Below are positions 24,479 through 32,668 of a stretch of 34,174 nucleotides of DNA, piece by piece. A program made the translations under genes and the position numbers. The DNA is from DUNY01 sp964520055 (GTDB taxonomy: Bacteria; Bacillota; Thermosediminibacteria; Thermosediminibacterales; Tepidanaerobacteraceae): assembly GCA_964520055.1 (NCBI GenBank), contig CAZFME010000010.1:1-34174 (forward strand), read 5' to 3'. Under the pieces are notes generated by a model that ran no database searches, was not told the DNA's origin, and saw only the letters and a list, made by a program, of their open reading frames with translations. How positions within the stretch are numbered: position 1 is the first letter of the stretch; each line of letters opens with the position of its first letter.

Positions 24479-25777
24479 ATGAGAGAAAACACTTTTGCGT
24501 TTCCGGAAGTAGCTTTGGATGAAGAGTATATCATTGCCACATATTATATTGAATCAAAAACCAAAGACATCATAAAATATGCGGCGGCCATTGCCGATGA
24601 GCAAACAACCGGTACCTGGCTTTCGGTTCCAGGCGAAACCGATGATATCAAATTAAAGTTCGGCGGTAAAGTTGTTGGTATTATCGAACTGCCTGATTAT
24701 GAGTTTGAGGTTCCGGAAGCTGAGATAGAAAGAAAATATATATTTCAGATAGCATACCCAACAATAAATTTCGGCCCACAGATTCCAATGCTGTTGACTA
24801 CAGTAATAGGAAATATCGCCAATGCCGGAAAGTTAAAACTTATGGACCTTGCCTTCCCCCGTTCTTTTGCAAAAGGTTATAAAGGCCCTAAATTCGGTAT
24901 TGACGGAATCCGCAAACTCCTCAATGTTCCGGAAAGACCTGTTGTAAATAACATGATAAAACCTTGCACCGGCTGGACCCCTGAACAGGGTGCCAAAATG
25001 GCCTATGAAGTTGCAGTAGGCGGTGTAGATATTATAAAAGATGACGAATTGCTTCCAGCTGATTCGGATTTCAATCATATTGAAGACAGAGTCAAAGCAA
25101 TTATGGGCTCAATAAAGAGAGCTTACGAAGAAACCGGTGAACATACACTTTATACTGTTAATATTACCGATGATGTAAGCAAGTTGAAAGATAATGCAAA
25201 AAGAGCATTAGATGCCGGAGCAAATGCGTTGATGATCAACTATTACACAGTCGGATTTTCCGCAGCTAAAATGATTACTGATGATCCGGAAATCAATGTT
25301 CCCGTAATGGCACATGTTGACTTTTCAGGAGCAATGTTCGGTTCACCATATCATGGTATAAGTTCACCGCTGCTAATGGGTAAACTTTGTAGAATGTCGG
25401 GTGCTGACATGGCCATTATAACAAGCCCCTATGGAAAATTCCCCGTTGTAAGAAGTAAATACATGCAGCAGGTCAATATGTTAAGGCAGGAGTTCTGGGG
25501 AATGAACAGGACTCTTCCCCTACTATCGGGAGGTGTGACTCAGACAGTGTGTCCCCAGACCATGCAAGAACTGGGCAACGATATATGTCTTGCCGCCGGA
25601 GGAGCCATTCACGGTCATCCAATGGGAGCTACCGCCGGAGCTAAGTCCATGAGGCAGGCTATTGATGCTACAATGAAGGGAGTTTCATTAGCCGAATATG
25701 CAAAAGGCCATAAAGAATTAGCGGCAGTCGTAGAAAAATGGGGAGACGTCACAAAATTATTTGATTTAAAATCTTAA
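24479..25777 (+). CDS. RuBisCO-like protein (form IV large-subunit homologue)
   Basis: 432 residues, ATG after AGGAGGA. It has an N-terminal RuBisCO domain (about 15-140; TTGTWLSVPG, IGNIANAG) and a TIM barrel (about 150-425). Relative to spinach RuBisCO, conserved positions are K161 (K175), the carbamate lysine K187 with D189/E190 (K201/D203/E204, in IKDDE), H279 (H294), K320 (K334), S350 (S379) and the phosphate-binding GG in AAGGAIHGHP. Changed positions are C163 for K177, V280 for R295 and I313 for H327. It therefore should not fix CO2, but can bind Mg2+ and enolise a phosphorylated keto compound, as do MtnW and the OiaX/OiaT apionate-pathway proteins. The PTS/dehydrogenase context suggests a keto-acid or diketo phosphate substrate. 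Confidence 0.9.
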   Translation: MRENTFAFPEVALDEEYIIATYYIESKTKDIIKYAAAIADEQTTGTWLSVPGETDDIKLKFGGKVVGIIELPDYEFEVPEAEIERKYIFQIAYPTINFGPQIPMLLTTVIGNIANAGKLKLMDLAFPRSFAKGYKGPKFGIDGIRKLLNVPERPVVNNMIKPCTGWTPEQGAKMAYEVAVGGVDIIKDDELLPADSDFNHIEDRVKAIMGSIKRAYEETGEHTLYTVNITDDVSKLKDNAKRALDAGANALMINYYTVGFSAAKMITDDPEINVPVMAHVDFSGAMFGSPYHGISSPLLMGKLCRMSGADMAIITSPYGKFPVVRSKYMQQVNMLRQEFWGMNRTLPLLSGGVTQTVCPQTMQELGNDICLAAGGAIHGHPMGATAGAKSMRQAIDATMKGVSLAEYAKGHKELAAVVEKWGDVTKLFDLKS

Positions 25778-25791
25778 AACTAAAAAATAAG

Positions 25792-25831
25792 GCTACACGG
25801 GCTTTTCAGGATAGCCCTGTGTAGCTTTTTT
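25792..25831 (+). terminator. Intrinsic terminator of the PTS/RuBisCO-like operon
   Basis: GCTACAC-GGGCT pairs with AGCCC-(T)-GTGTAGC, a 12-bp stem with one bulge, followed by six T. Confidence 0.9.
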
Positions 25832-25892
25832 GCTAATGCAAATATTTGTATAAATTAACAAATATTTATTAATGAAAAAACATGGTGTTTAT

Positions 25893-25921
25893 AATAAGAT
25901 TTATATAATGTTAATCTTATT
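25893..25921 (+). promoter_or_regulatory. Inverted repeat bracketing a -10 box of the LevR-type gene
   Basis: AATAAGATT (25893-25901) and AATCTTATT (25913-25921) flank TATAAT (25904-25909). No good -35 was found. A protein bound here would cover the promoter. Confidence 0.45.
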
Positions 25922-25945
25922 TTCATTAGTAAAAGGGGGATACAA

Positions 25946-28870
25946 GTGCAGAAAAAACTATTGCATATTATAAATAAAGAGGATAAGAAAAACCCTTTAA
26001 CTGATGAACAGTGCGCAAAAAAAATGTCATTAAACCGTAGCGAAGTCACCCAACTTAGAAAATCTTTAGGCATACCGGATTCAAGAGATAGAAGAAAACC
26101 ATTATTGAAGAAAGAAATCGAAGAAATATTAAGCACAAATCCGGATATTTCTGAGCGCAAGTTGACGAAGGAACTTAAAAAACTAGGCTTTGAAGTTTCA
26201 CGATTTACCGTATCAAAACTGTTGGAACAAATAACGACACTAATAGAGAAGGGAGACAGTCCCTCTATAGCGCATAAAAAAACGAGAACAAAAAGTCTTC
26301 AAGATCCTTTTACATCTATGATTGGTTGGGATAAAAGTTTAAAGATTAAGGTGGAACAGGCAAAGGCTGCGGTGCTATATCCGCCCAACGGACTACACAC
26401 CCTGATTGTAGGTGCTACTGGTGTTGGGAAAAGCGAACTGGCAGAGGTGATGTATCAATTTGCACTACAGGTTAAGGGCCTAACGTCGGAGGAATTCCCT
26501 TTTGTGGTTTTTAACTGTGCCGACTATGCTGAAAACCCCCAATTGCTTTTAGCCCAACTTTATGGGTATAAAAAAGGTGCTTTTACCGGAGCCGATATTG
26601 ATAAAGAAGGACTTATCGCAAAAGCTGACGGAGGGATTCTGTTTTTAGATGAAGTGCACCGTTTGCCACCTGAAGGGCAGGAAATACTGTTCCAAATAAT
26701 AGATAAAGGCAAGTATAGAAAACTCGGTGAAACGAATGTCGTACATGATGCCAAAGTAAAGATTATCGCAGCGACCACAGAAGATATAGAAAAAAATCTT
26801 CTAGGGACTTTTAGGCGTAGAATACCCATGGTTATTGAACTTCCACCCCTTGATGCCAGACCCTTTGAAGAACGATTAGAGATAATTAAACTATTTTTCC
26901 GTAAAGAAGCTGCAAGAATCAATAAAAAAATATTCGTTGATTATAATACTATGAGAGCACTGTTGGTTTACGACTGTGTGGGGAACATTGGCCAACTAAA
27001 ATCCGATATTCAAGTGACCTGTGCCAGAGGATTTTTAAAATATGTTGCAGCAGACGATGTCAATGATACTGTAACAGTGGACTTTGCGTGTCTGCCAATT
27101 CATATAACGAAAGGTCTTTTGAACAGCAAATGGGATAGAGGATCTATAGAAAAAATAATTTCCGATGATATTATTTTTTTACCTAATGCTATTTATACCG
27201 AAGAACGTGAAAGCATTTACGATTTTTCTGAGAATATTTACAAAACTATTGAGGATGATTATCAAAAGCTTCAAAACAGCGGTCTTTCCAATGATATGAT
27301 AGAACAGATCATAGGGGAAGGTCTTGAAGCCAAGGTAAAGAAAATCATTAAACATATCACAAAGAATAAGGACAAGCTGCAAAAGCAGGACCTATCGTCC
27401 ATAGTAAAGCCCGAAGTAATTTCCTTAGTTCAGGATATGACAAAAAGGGCAAAGTCTGTTATAAAAGATTTGGACGATACGTTTTTTTACTGTATGGCTA
27501 CTCATCTAAATACATCTGTCGACAGAATCAAAGAGGGAAAGCCCTTATCAAATCCGTATCTGGATAGGGTAAAAACGGATTATCCCGATGAATACGGTTT
27601 GGCTAAGGAATTATCTCAGCTGGCCGGAGGTTATTTAGGTCTGGAATTACCGGAGGAAGAAATAGGCTTTATTGCAATGTATCTCAGAGCTCTTGCAAAC
27701 AGCGGTTCAAATCCCCAAGAAACCATCGGAATTGTAATTGTTACTCACGGCAATGTAGCCCAAGGAATGGCTAATGTAGCCAATATGTTGCTTGGTGTGG
27801 ATATGGTTAGGGCAGTAGAGATGTCTTTGGATGAAAGCCCAGATATTGCCTTTGAAAGGACACTGGAAACAGTGTCAAAGATCGATAAGGGCAAAGGTGT
27901 ATTGATATTGGTTGATATGGGTTCTTTAGCCGGTTTTGGCAATCTTATAACAAAAAAAACCGGAATCATCACAAGAACTATTACCAGAGTGGATACATTA
28001 ATGGTTGTAGATGCTGTCAGGAAAGTTTTATTACCGGAAGCAGACATAGACCAGGTTGCAGAATCTCTTGTAAAAGGCAAAAGTACAGAAATTTATTCGG
28101 ATGAAAGACAAGATCATCCATTGGCTGTATTGTGTTTATGTCTTACTGGGGAAGGCACAGCCAAATACATTGCACAAATCATAGATAAAGATGTTCATGA
28201 GATTAACGAAGAAATTAAATTGCTAACTTTAGGAGTGCTGAATGACAAAGACATTGGGCAACAGATTGATAGGATTCGAAATAACTATAACTTAACTGCT
28301 ATAGTGGGTACTGTGGATGTAGCATATCCTGGAGTCCCATTTATCTCATATGTCGATATTATAAAAGGAAACGGTAAAACCAAACTCAAAAAAATAATAA
28401 GACAGAACTATGACAATGTAAAAATAGATAAAAGCAGGTCACTCCTATTTAGCAAAGAATTGATTTTGTTAAATCAAGAGGTAAAGGATAAATGCGAAGC
28501 ACTGAAAGTTTTAGGCAGATTGTTGGAACGCTGTGGCAAAGTCTCTTCCAATTTTTTAAATGGTGTAATTGAGAGAGAAAAATTGGGACCAGCTTTGATC
28601 GAAAATCATTTGGCAATTCCTCATGGCTTTGGTGATGGTATAATTGAACCATGTATAGGTATAATGACTTTGAAGAATCCTGTTGATTGGTATAATGGAA
28701 TCTATGTTTCGGCTATTTTTATGCTGGCATTGGATGGCAATTCTCATGCTCAGTTTCAGAAGGTATACAATATAATAAATGATTTTGATGTTATTGACAA
28801 GTTAAAGAGTGCAAAAAGGCGACAGGATATACTGGATTTTCTGCAAGCCGGCATGAACAAGCAGGAATAA
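25946..28870 (+). CDS. LevR/ManR-type sigma-54 activator with PRD, EIIA and EIIB-like domains
   Basis: 974 residues; GTG start after AAGGGGG. Domains in order: N-terminal HTH region (1-110), AAA+ sigma-54 domain (about 125-350; Walker A GATGVGKSE ~155, GAFTGA ~211, Walker B LFLDEVHR ~233), a PRD (about 460-580), an EIIA-Man-like domain (from ~595, active-site His in VTHGN ~601), an EIIB-like region (CLTGEGTA ~735) and a C-terminal EIIA-Fru-like domain (about 840-970, His in AIPHGF ~893). Phosphorylation by HPr or EIIB of such domains tunes activity to substrate and glucose status. The second conserved PRD histidine is Tyr here (EIGFIAMYL). It lies directly after the PTS operon terminator and should activate the -24/-12 promoters at 19191 and 29062. 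Confidence 0.92.
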   Translation: MQKKLLHIINKEDKKNPLTDEQCAKKMSLNRSEVTQLRKSLGIPDSRDRRKPLLKKEIEEILSTNPDISERKLTKELKKLGFEVSRFTVSKLLEQITTLIEKGDSPSIAHKKTRTKSLQDPFTSMIGWDKSLKIKVEQAKAAVLYPPNGLHTLIVGATGVGKSELAEVMYQFALQVKGLTSEEFPFVVFNCADYAENPQLLLAQLYGYKKGAFTGADIDKEGLIAKADGGILFLDEVHRLPPEGQEILFQIIDKGKYRKLGETNVVHDAKVKIIAATTEDIEKNLLGTFRRRIPMVIELPPLDARPFEERLEIIKLFFRKEAARINKKIFVDYNTMRALLVYDCVGNIGQLKSDIQVTCARGFLKYVAADDVNDTVTVDFACLPIHITKGLLNSKWDRGSIEKIISDDIIFLPNAIYTEERESIYDFSENIYKTIEDDYQKLQNSGLSNDMIEQIIGEGLEAKVKKIIKHITKNKDKLQKQDLSSIVKPEVISLVQDMTKRAKSVIKDLDDTFFYCMATHLNTSVDRIKEGKPLSNPYLDRVKTDYPDEYGLAKELSQLAGGYLGLELPEEEIGFIAMYLRALANSGSNPQETIGIVIVTHGNVAQGMANVANMLLGVDMVRAVEMSLDESPDIAFERTLETVSKIDKGKGVLILVDMGSLAGFGNLITKKTGIITRTITRVDTLMVVDAVRKVLLPEADIDQVAESLVKGKSTEIYSDERQDHPLAVLCLCLTGEGTAKYIAQIIDKDVHEINEEIKLLTLGVLNDKDIGQQIDRIRNNYNLTAIVGTVDVAYPGVPFISYVDIIKGNGKTKLKKIIRQNYDNVKIDKSRSLLFSKELILLNQEVKDKCEALKVLGRLLERCGKVSSNFLNGVIEREKLGPALIENHLAIPHGFGDGIIEPCIGIMTLKNPVDWYNGIYVSAIFMLALDGNSHAQFQKVYNIINDFDVIDKLKSAKRRQDILDFLQAGMNKQE

Positions 28871-28883
28871 TACCCGGGAGTGT

Positions 28884-28933
28884 GGGCTGCTACACTGCGA
28901 ACTACTTAGTTCTTGTGCAACAGCCCCTTTTTA
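28884..28933 (+). terminator. Intrinsic terminator of the LevR-type gene
   Basis: GGGCTG (28884-28889) pairs with CAGCCC (28921-28926), enclosing an inner GAACT...AGTTC hairpin and followed by CTTTTT. Confidence 0.75.
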
Positions 28934-28988
28934 TTGAAACACGGGTATGCAGAAACTGTTATCACCAGTGGTATTAAAAGCATATTAC

Positions 28989-29021
28989 AAAAAGCAATTA
29001 TAGTTCTAAAGAATGCTTTTT
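28989..29021. repeat. Inverted repeat upstream of the HPr sigma-54 promoter
   Basis: AAAAAGCA (28989-28996) and TGCTTTTT (29014-29021). It may be a second terminator or an activator site 40-70 bp upstream of the -24 element. Undecided. Confidence 0.35.
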
Positions 29022-29061
29022 AATAGATAGAGCTTAACTTAAACTAATTCTGCCAAAGAGC

Positions 29062-29077
29062 TGGTATGAAATTTGCT
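29062..29077 (+). promoter_or_regulatory. Candidate sigma-54 promoter of the HPr-cyclase unit
   Basis: TGGTAT-GAAAT-TTGCT keeps the invariant GG and GC with exact spacing; TGGTAT differs from TGGCAC at two positions. It lies ~120 nt before the HPr gene. The leader between contains no other gene. Confidence 0.6.
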
Positions 29078-29194
29078 TTATTATATGTATATAAGTAAAA
29101 ATATTGCCACTGGCTGGGCTTTAAGGCTTGAATTTTTTAGAAGAGTCGTTTTAGGGAATTTGGTTAAAAAATATCTTATTCGGAGGAATGGTTT

Positions 29195-29455
29195 ATGGTA
29201 GAAAAAAGTTTTGTAATAAAAAATGAGACGGGTCTGCATGCTCGCCCTGCTTCGGTATTTGTTAAGGAAGCCAATAAATATAAAAGTAACATATCTATTT
29301 TTAAAGATAATAAGGAGTCCAATGCTAAAAGCATAATATCACTGTTAAGTTTGGGAGCTGTTAAGGGAACTTTGATAAAGATAGTTGCAAACGGAGAAGA
29401 CGAAGATGATGCAATAGACGGATTGGTAAAACTCCTCGAAGGCTTTAAAGATTAA
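29195..29455 (+). CDS. ptsH: Phosphocarrier protein HPr
   Basis: 86 residues, full HPr length. It carries the phosphoryl-accepting histidine H15 in TGLHARPAS and a regulatory-serine segment NAKSIISLLSLGA equivalent to Ser46, the target of HPr kinase in Firmicutes. ATG after CGGAGGA. It carries phosphate from enzyme I to EIIA components. Its place beside a LevR-type regulator, with its own sigma-54-like promoter, suggests a copy dedicated to this island rather than the general ptsHI operon; no enzyme I gene is in the window. Confidence 0.9.
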   Translation: MVEKSFVIKNETGLHARPASVFVKEANKYKSNISIFKDNKESNAKSIISLLSLGAVKGTLIKIVANGEDEDDAIDGLVKLLEGFKD

Positions 29456-29603
29456 CTTCGATTGTGATAACGGGTTCATGAGATACCTATAAATCTCCAA
29501 AATTAGGGTCGGCCAAATGAAGGCGATCAAAATTAGCTTAGAAGGAATTCGTATCATTTGTGTAGAATAAACAGATAAAGAAGAAATTTCAGGAGGTTTT
29601 GCT

Positions 29604-30266
29604 ATGAAGATTATTGATTTATCACACCCTTATCAAATGGGAATGACACAGTTTCCAGGCACACCCCCTATCGATGTAAAACAGATTGCCCAAATAGATG
29701 AAGGGGGCTTTAGGGTGACGGATTTCCACTCCGTAGTTCATGTGGGAACTCATTGTGATGCTCCAGCACACTGCATAAAAGGGGCAAAAACCATGGATGA
29801 AATTCCCTTGGATACTTTTATAGGTTATGCGGTGATTGTAGATGTTTCAGTTGCTGATGAAAAAGAGATAAAGCCTGATGTATTAAAAGATTATGACATT
29901 AAATCTAAAGATATAGTGCTTTTGCGCACCGGTTATTCAAAATACTGGGGCAAACCCGAATATGTAGAAAAGTCTCCATATCTTTCAGAAGAAATGGCCT
30001 CAGCTTTAGTAGAGCTAAAAATCAAGTCACTAGGTGTTGATTTTTTATCCCCGGACCCCGTCGATAGCACTACATCACCGGCACACAAAATACTGATGGG
30101 TAATGGTATACCTATCATAGAAAATCTGACTCAACTTGACAAAATAGATGTTCCCAGAGTATTCTTTTCCGCTGCACCGGTGCTCGTTTACAAAGCTGAT
30201 GGTGGTTTTACCCGAGCTTATGCCATACTGGATTCTCATATTTCTGCATTGTCTTATGCCAAATAA
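29604..30266 (+). CDS. Cyclase/kynurenine-formamidase family hydrolase (PF04199)
   Basis: 220 residues, ATG after CAGGAGG. The metal-binding signature H-x-G-T-H-x-D-x-P-x-H is present as HVGTHCDAPAH (about 47-57), and LLRTGYS and LGVDFLSPDP follow as in the family. Members hydrolyse formylkynurenine, isatin, cyclic imides or similar ring and amide bonds using Mn or Zn. There are no kynurenine genes nearby. Its pairing with HPr in the PTS/RuBisCO-like island suggests it opens a lactone or cleaves a carbonyl compound in that pathway. This is inference. Confidence 0.85.
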   Translation: MKIIDLSHPYQMGMTQFPGTPPIDVKQIAQIDEGGFRVTDFHSVVHVGTHCDAPAHCIKGAKTMDEIPLDTFIGYAVIVDVSVADEKEIKPDVLKDYDIKSKDIVLLRTGYSKYWGKPEYVEKSPYLSEEMASALVELKIKSLGVDFLSPDPVDSTTSPAHKILMGNGIPIIENLTQLDKIDVPRVFFSAAPVLVYKADGGFTRAYAILDSHISALSYAK

Positions 30267-30752
30267 TACAGGTAGACCCGAATATAATCTTGTCTGGCAT
30301 ATAAAATTCGATAAATCAATACATACTCCTTATTTACTTTATAAAAAATAATATAGTTTCCGGAAATGAAGTATCTGTAATCAGTTAGCATGCCAAGCTT
30401 TGCTGATAATTAATTCCATGCGGAGCAGAGGAAACTTTCTAGTTTTTTATAGCTTTCAAGAATTACATATTTACCTCGACCAATGCTTTTGTGTAACTGA
30501 GCAAATAACTATTGAGACAGTCAATGAAAACCTCAAGGTGAGAGATGCCGTTGGGCAGGAATCCGGCAAGTGTTGAGATAAAAGATGAAAAATCAACAAT
30601 CCATCGATATGGTGATACATCGCATTATAGAAAAGATATAGTTGGATGACAGTGAGAATATTTGGGTGTAGCAGTGTGCGATTCAATGATTATATGAAAC
30701 TATGCCCCTTATTTGATAAAGTACTATATAATAGTATCGAAGGGGTGTTGCA
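30267..30752. other. 486-bp intergenic stretch without a supported gene
   Basis: No start with a ribosome site and family match. A plus-strand open stretch near 30478-30560 (VTEQITIETVNENLKVRDAVG) reads like protein but is cut by stops on both sides and was not identified; it may be decayed coding DNA. AGTTTCC (30355-30361) and GGAAACT (30431-30437) could pair at long range. TATAAT at 30727-30732 is a possible hflX -10 box. Confidence 0.5.
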
Positions 30753-32015
30753 ATGATTCTAAATACGGATAAAAACACTAAGGCTCTGCTAATAGGCATG
30801 TTAAATCATCTGTCAGATGAGGAGTCTCTGGAAGAGCTCAAACTTCTTGCCGAAACTGCCGGAGTAACAGTAGTAGGTGAAGCAGTTCAAAAAAGAAATA
30901 AGATAGATCCAGCTTATTATGTAGGCCGAGGTAAAGCCGAAGAGGTGGCAGCGGCGGTAGAAAGTCTGGAAGCTAATGCCATAATTAGTGATGATGAACT
31001 TTCACCGGTGCAAATCAGAAACCTTGAAAATCTCACCGGTGTTCAAATAATCGATAGAACCATGCTCATACTGGATATCTTTGCACAAAGGGCTAAAACT
31101 TCAGAAGGTAAAATTCAGGTGGAACTTGCTCAGCTTCAATACATGATGCCACGGCTCACAGGAAAAGGTATCGAGCTTTCTCAGGAAGGCGGTGGAATCG
31201 GTACTCGTGGGCCTGGTGAGACAAAGCTAGAAACCGATCGGCGTCATATTCGCCGTAGAATTCACCACCTAAAGCGTGAACTTGTAGATATACAAAGGAG
31301 CCGTCAAGTCATTGTAAACTCCCGGAGCTTTCCGGTCATAAGTCTTGTAGGATATACTAATGCCGGCAAATCCACTCTAATGAATGCATTAACCAATGCA
31401 GATGTAAAAACGGGTAATCGGCTTTTTGAAACTTTAGATACTACTACTAGGGGGCTGGTTCTCCCCGATGAGCGCAAGGTACTTTTATCAGACACTGTAG
31501 GATTTATACGAAAACTACCACATCATCTTATAGAGGCATTTAAGGCCACCTTGGAAGAAGTAAGGGAAGCTGATATGCTCATTCATGTGGCCGACGGCTC
31601 AAGCCCTGTTTTAGATAAGGAGATTGCCACCGTAAATTCAGCCCTTTCAGAAATAGGAGCCGATAAAAAACCCGTAATCATTGCCGTAAATAAAATAGAT
31701 AAAAATGGTGAAGCGCGTGTTTTTGTCAAAGGATATGACAAAAACAGTATCATCGGGATATCTGCTTTATCAGGCCAAAATCTTAATAAACTGCTAACGG
31801 CCATATGCCATATGCTTCCATCCAATCGCCAGCAAGCAGAGCTTTTCATACCCTATAACAACGGATCTGCTTTGGATGAAGTCCACCAACACGGATTAAT
31901 TGATGAGATTGAATACAAAGATAATGGAGTGAAGCTTAAAGGCAGTATCGATATTGTTATTTTAAAAAAGTTTGAAGAATATGTGATAAGTAACCAAAAC
32001 AAAGCCTTAAGATGA
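30753..32015 (+). CDS. hflX: Ribosome-associated GTPase HflX
   Basis: 420 residues; ATG after GAAGGGGTG. The N-terminal HflX domain has the signatures YYVGRGKAEE and RTMLILDIFAQRA, then GGGIGTRGPGETKLETDRR. The GTPase domain (from ~195) has G1 GYTNAGKST, G2 DTTTRG, G3 DTVGFI and G4 NKID. HflX splits stalled 70S ribosomes under stress. Complete and unremarkable; it marks the return to housekeeping genes. Confidence 0.96.
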   Translation: MILNTDKNTKALLIGMLNHLSDEESLEELKLLAETAGVTVVGEAVQKRNKIDPAYYVGRGKAEEVAAAVESLEANAIISDDELSPVQIRNLENLTGVQIIDRTMLILDIFAQRAKTSEGKIQVELAQLQYMMPRLTGKGIELSQEGGGIGTRGPGETKLETDRRHIRRRIHHLKRELVDIQRSRQVIVNSRSFPVISLVGYTNAGKSTLMNALTNADVKTGNRLFETLDTTTRGLVLPDERKVLLSDTVGFIRKLPHHLIEAFKATLEEVREADMLIHVADGSSPVLDKEIATVNSALSEIGADKKPVIIAVNKIDKNGEARVFVKGYDKNSIIGISALSGQNLNKLLTAICHMLPSNRQQAELFIPYNNGSALDEVHQHGLIDEIEYKDNGVKLKGSIDIVILKKFEEYVISNQNKALR

Positions 32016-32036
32016 TACTGTAAAATACGGTATCAT
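32012..32036 (+). terminator. Hairpin at the hflX stop codon
   Basis: ATGATAC (32012-32018) pairs with GTATCAT (32030-32036); a short TTTG tail follows. Possible weak terminator overlapping the stop. Confidence 0.4.
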
Positions 32037-32082
32037 TTGTGGATTTATTGTGCGAATCACTTACATTTCAGAGGTGTTTGAC

Positions 32083-32190
32083 ATGATACTTACTAAAATC
32101 GAAGCTGCAAAAGTAAGTGTCTTTAATGGTATTAGTACAGCTAAAAACTGTAATTTATTATCTAGAGTTGGGAGTGAGAACTATGTTTGA
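32083..32190 (+). CDS. Possible 35-codon small ORF
   Basis: MILTKIEAAKVSVFNG... ends NYV; ATG has AGAGGTG at 7 nt. Its stop overlaps the start of the broken response-regulator gene by 8 bases (ATGTTTGA), a coupling arrangement. No family was recognised. It could be the tail of a lost gene. Confidence 0.35.
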   Translation: MILTKIEAAKVSVFNGISTAKNCNLLSRVGSENYV

Positions 32191-32346
32191 CACAACCTCA
32201 AACATGGTCAATTCGGAATCTGATCAAGTCATCCTATTAGTTGATGACGATAGGATATATTGCACGGGCTAGGAAATACCTTAACCCGGGCAGGCTATAA
32301 AGTTGTTACGGCATCGGATGGTCAGGAAACTTTTATCGGCTTTTAA
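32183..32346 (+). pseudogene. Truncated, frameshifted response-regulator receiver domain
   Basis: The reading MFDTTSNMVNSESDQVILLVDDDR gives the beta1 strand and acidic pair of a CheY-like receiver, then hits TAG. Shifting frame continues ILHGLGNTLTRAGYKVVTASDGQE, the next helix and strand, before TAA. The phosphorylation Asp region and all that follows are missing. A GGGAGTGAG ribosome site remains. Confidence 0.8.
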
Positions 32347-32433
32347 TAACAACTTCTTAAGGAATTTTATGGACACATCAGGTACTCCGATTGGTTTGAT
32401 TGGTTTGAATGAGTAAAACCAACAAAAAATGTC

Positions 32434-32484
32434 AAAGGGACAGTTTTATCATAATTAAGTGATGGTCAAACCGTCCCTTTATTA
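32434..32484 (+). terminator. Intrinsic terminator
   Basis: AAAGGGACAGTTT (32434-32446) pairs with AAACCGTCCCTTT (32468-32480) with one mismatch, followed by ATTATT. Probably the old terminator of the broken response-regulator unit. Confidence 0.65.
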
Positions 32485-32668
32485 TTGATATAGTTTAGTT
32501 GAATGTGATAATATCTACATTGGGTAATCGGATAAGCAGGTGTGATTGCCATGGCTACATAGCATTATCATAGCAATGGAACAGACTTGATATATATGTT
32601 TTATTGTCAGATCAGTGCCCCGGTTTAATAAGTTAAAAGATTTGCGGAAAGGTGTATGATAGATAATT

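Noticed and set aside
24479..25777. True CO2-fixing RuBisCO
   Set aside because: Several essential residues (K177, R295 and H327 equivalents) are replaced, and no phosphoribulokinase or small subunit is nearby.
32383..32410. Short tandem repeat GATTGGTTT x2
   Set aside because: Only two 9-bp units; no CRISPR-like spacing or further copies.
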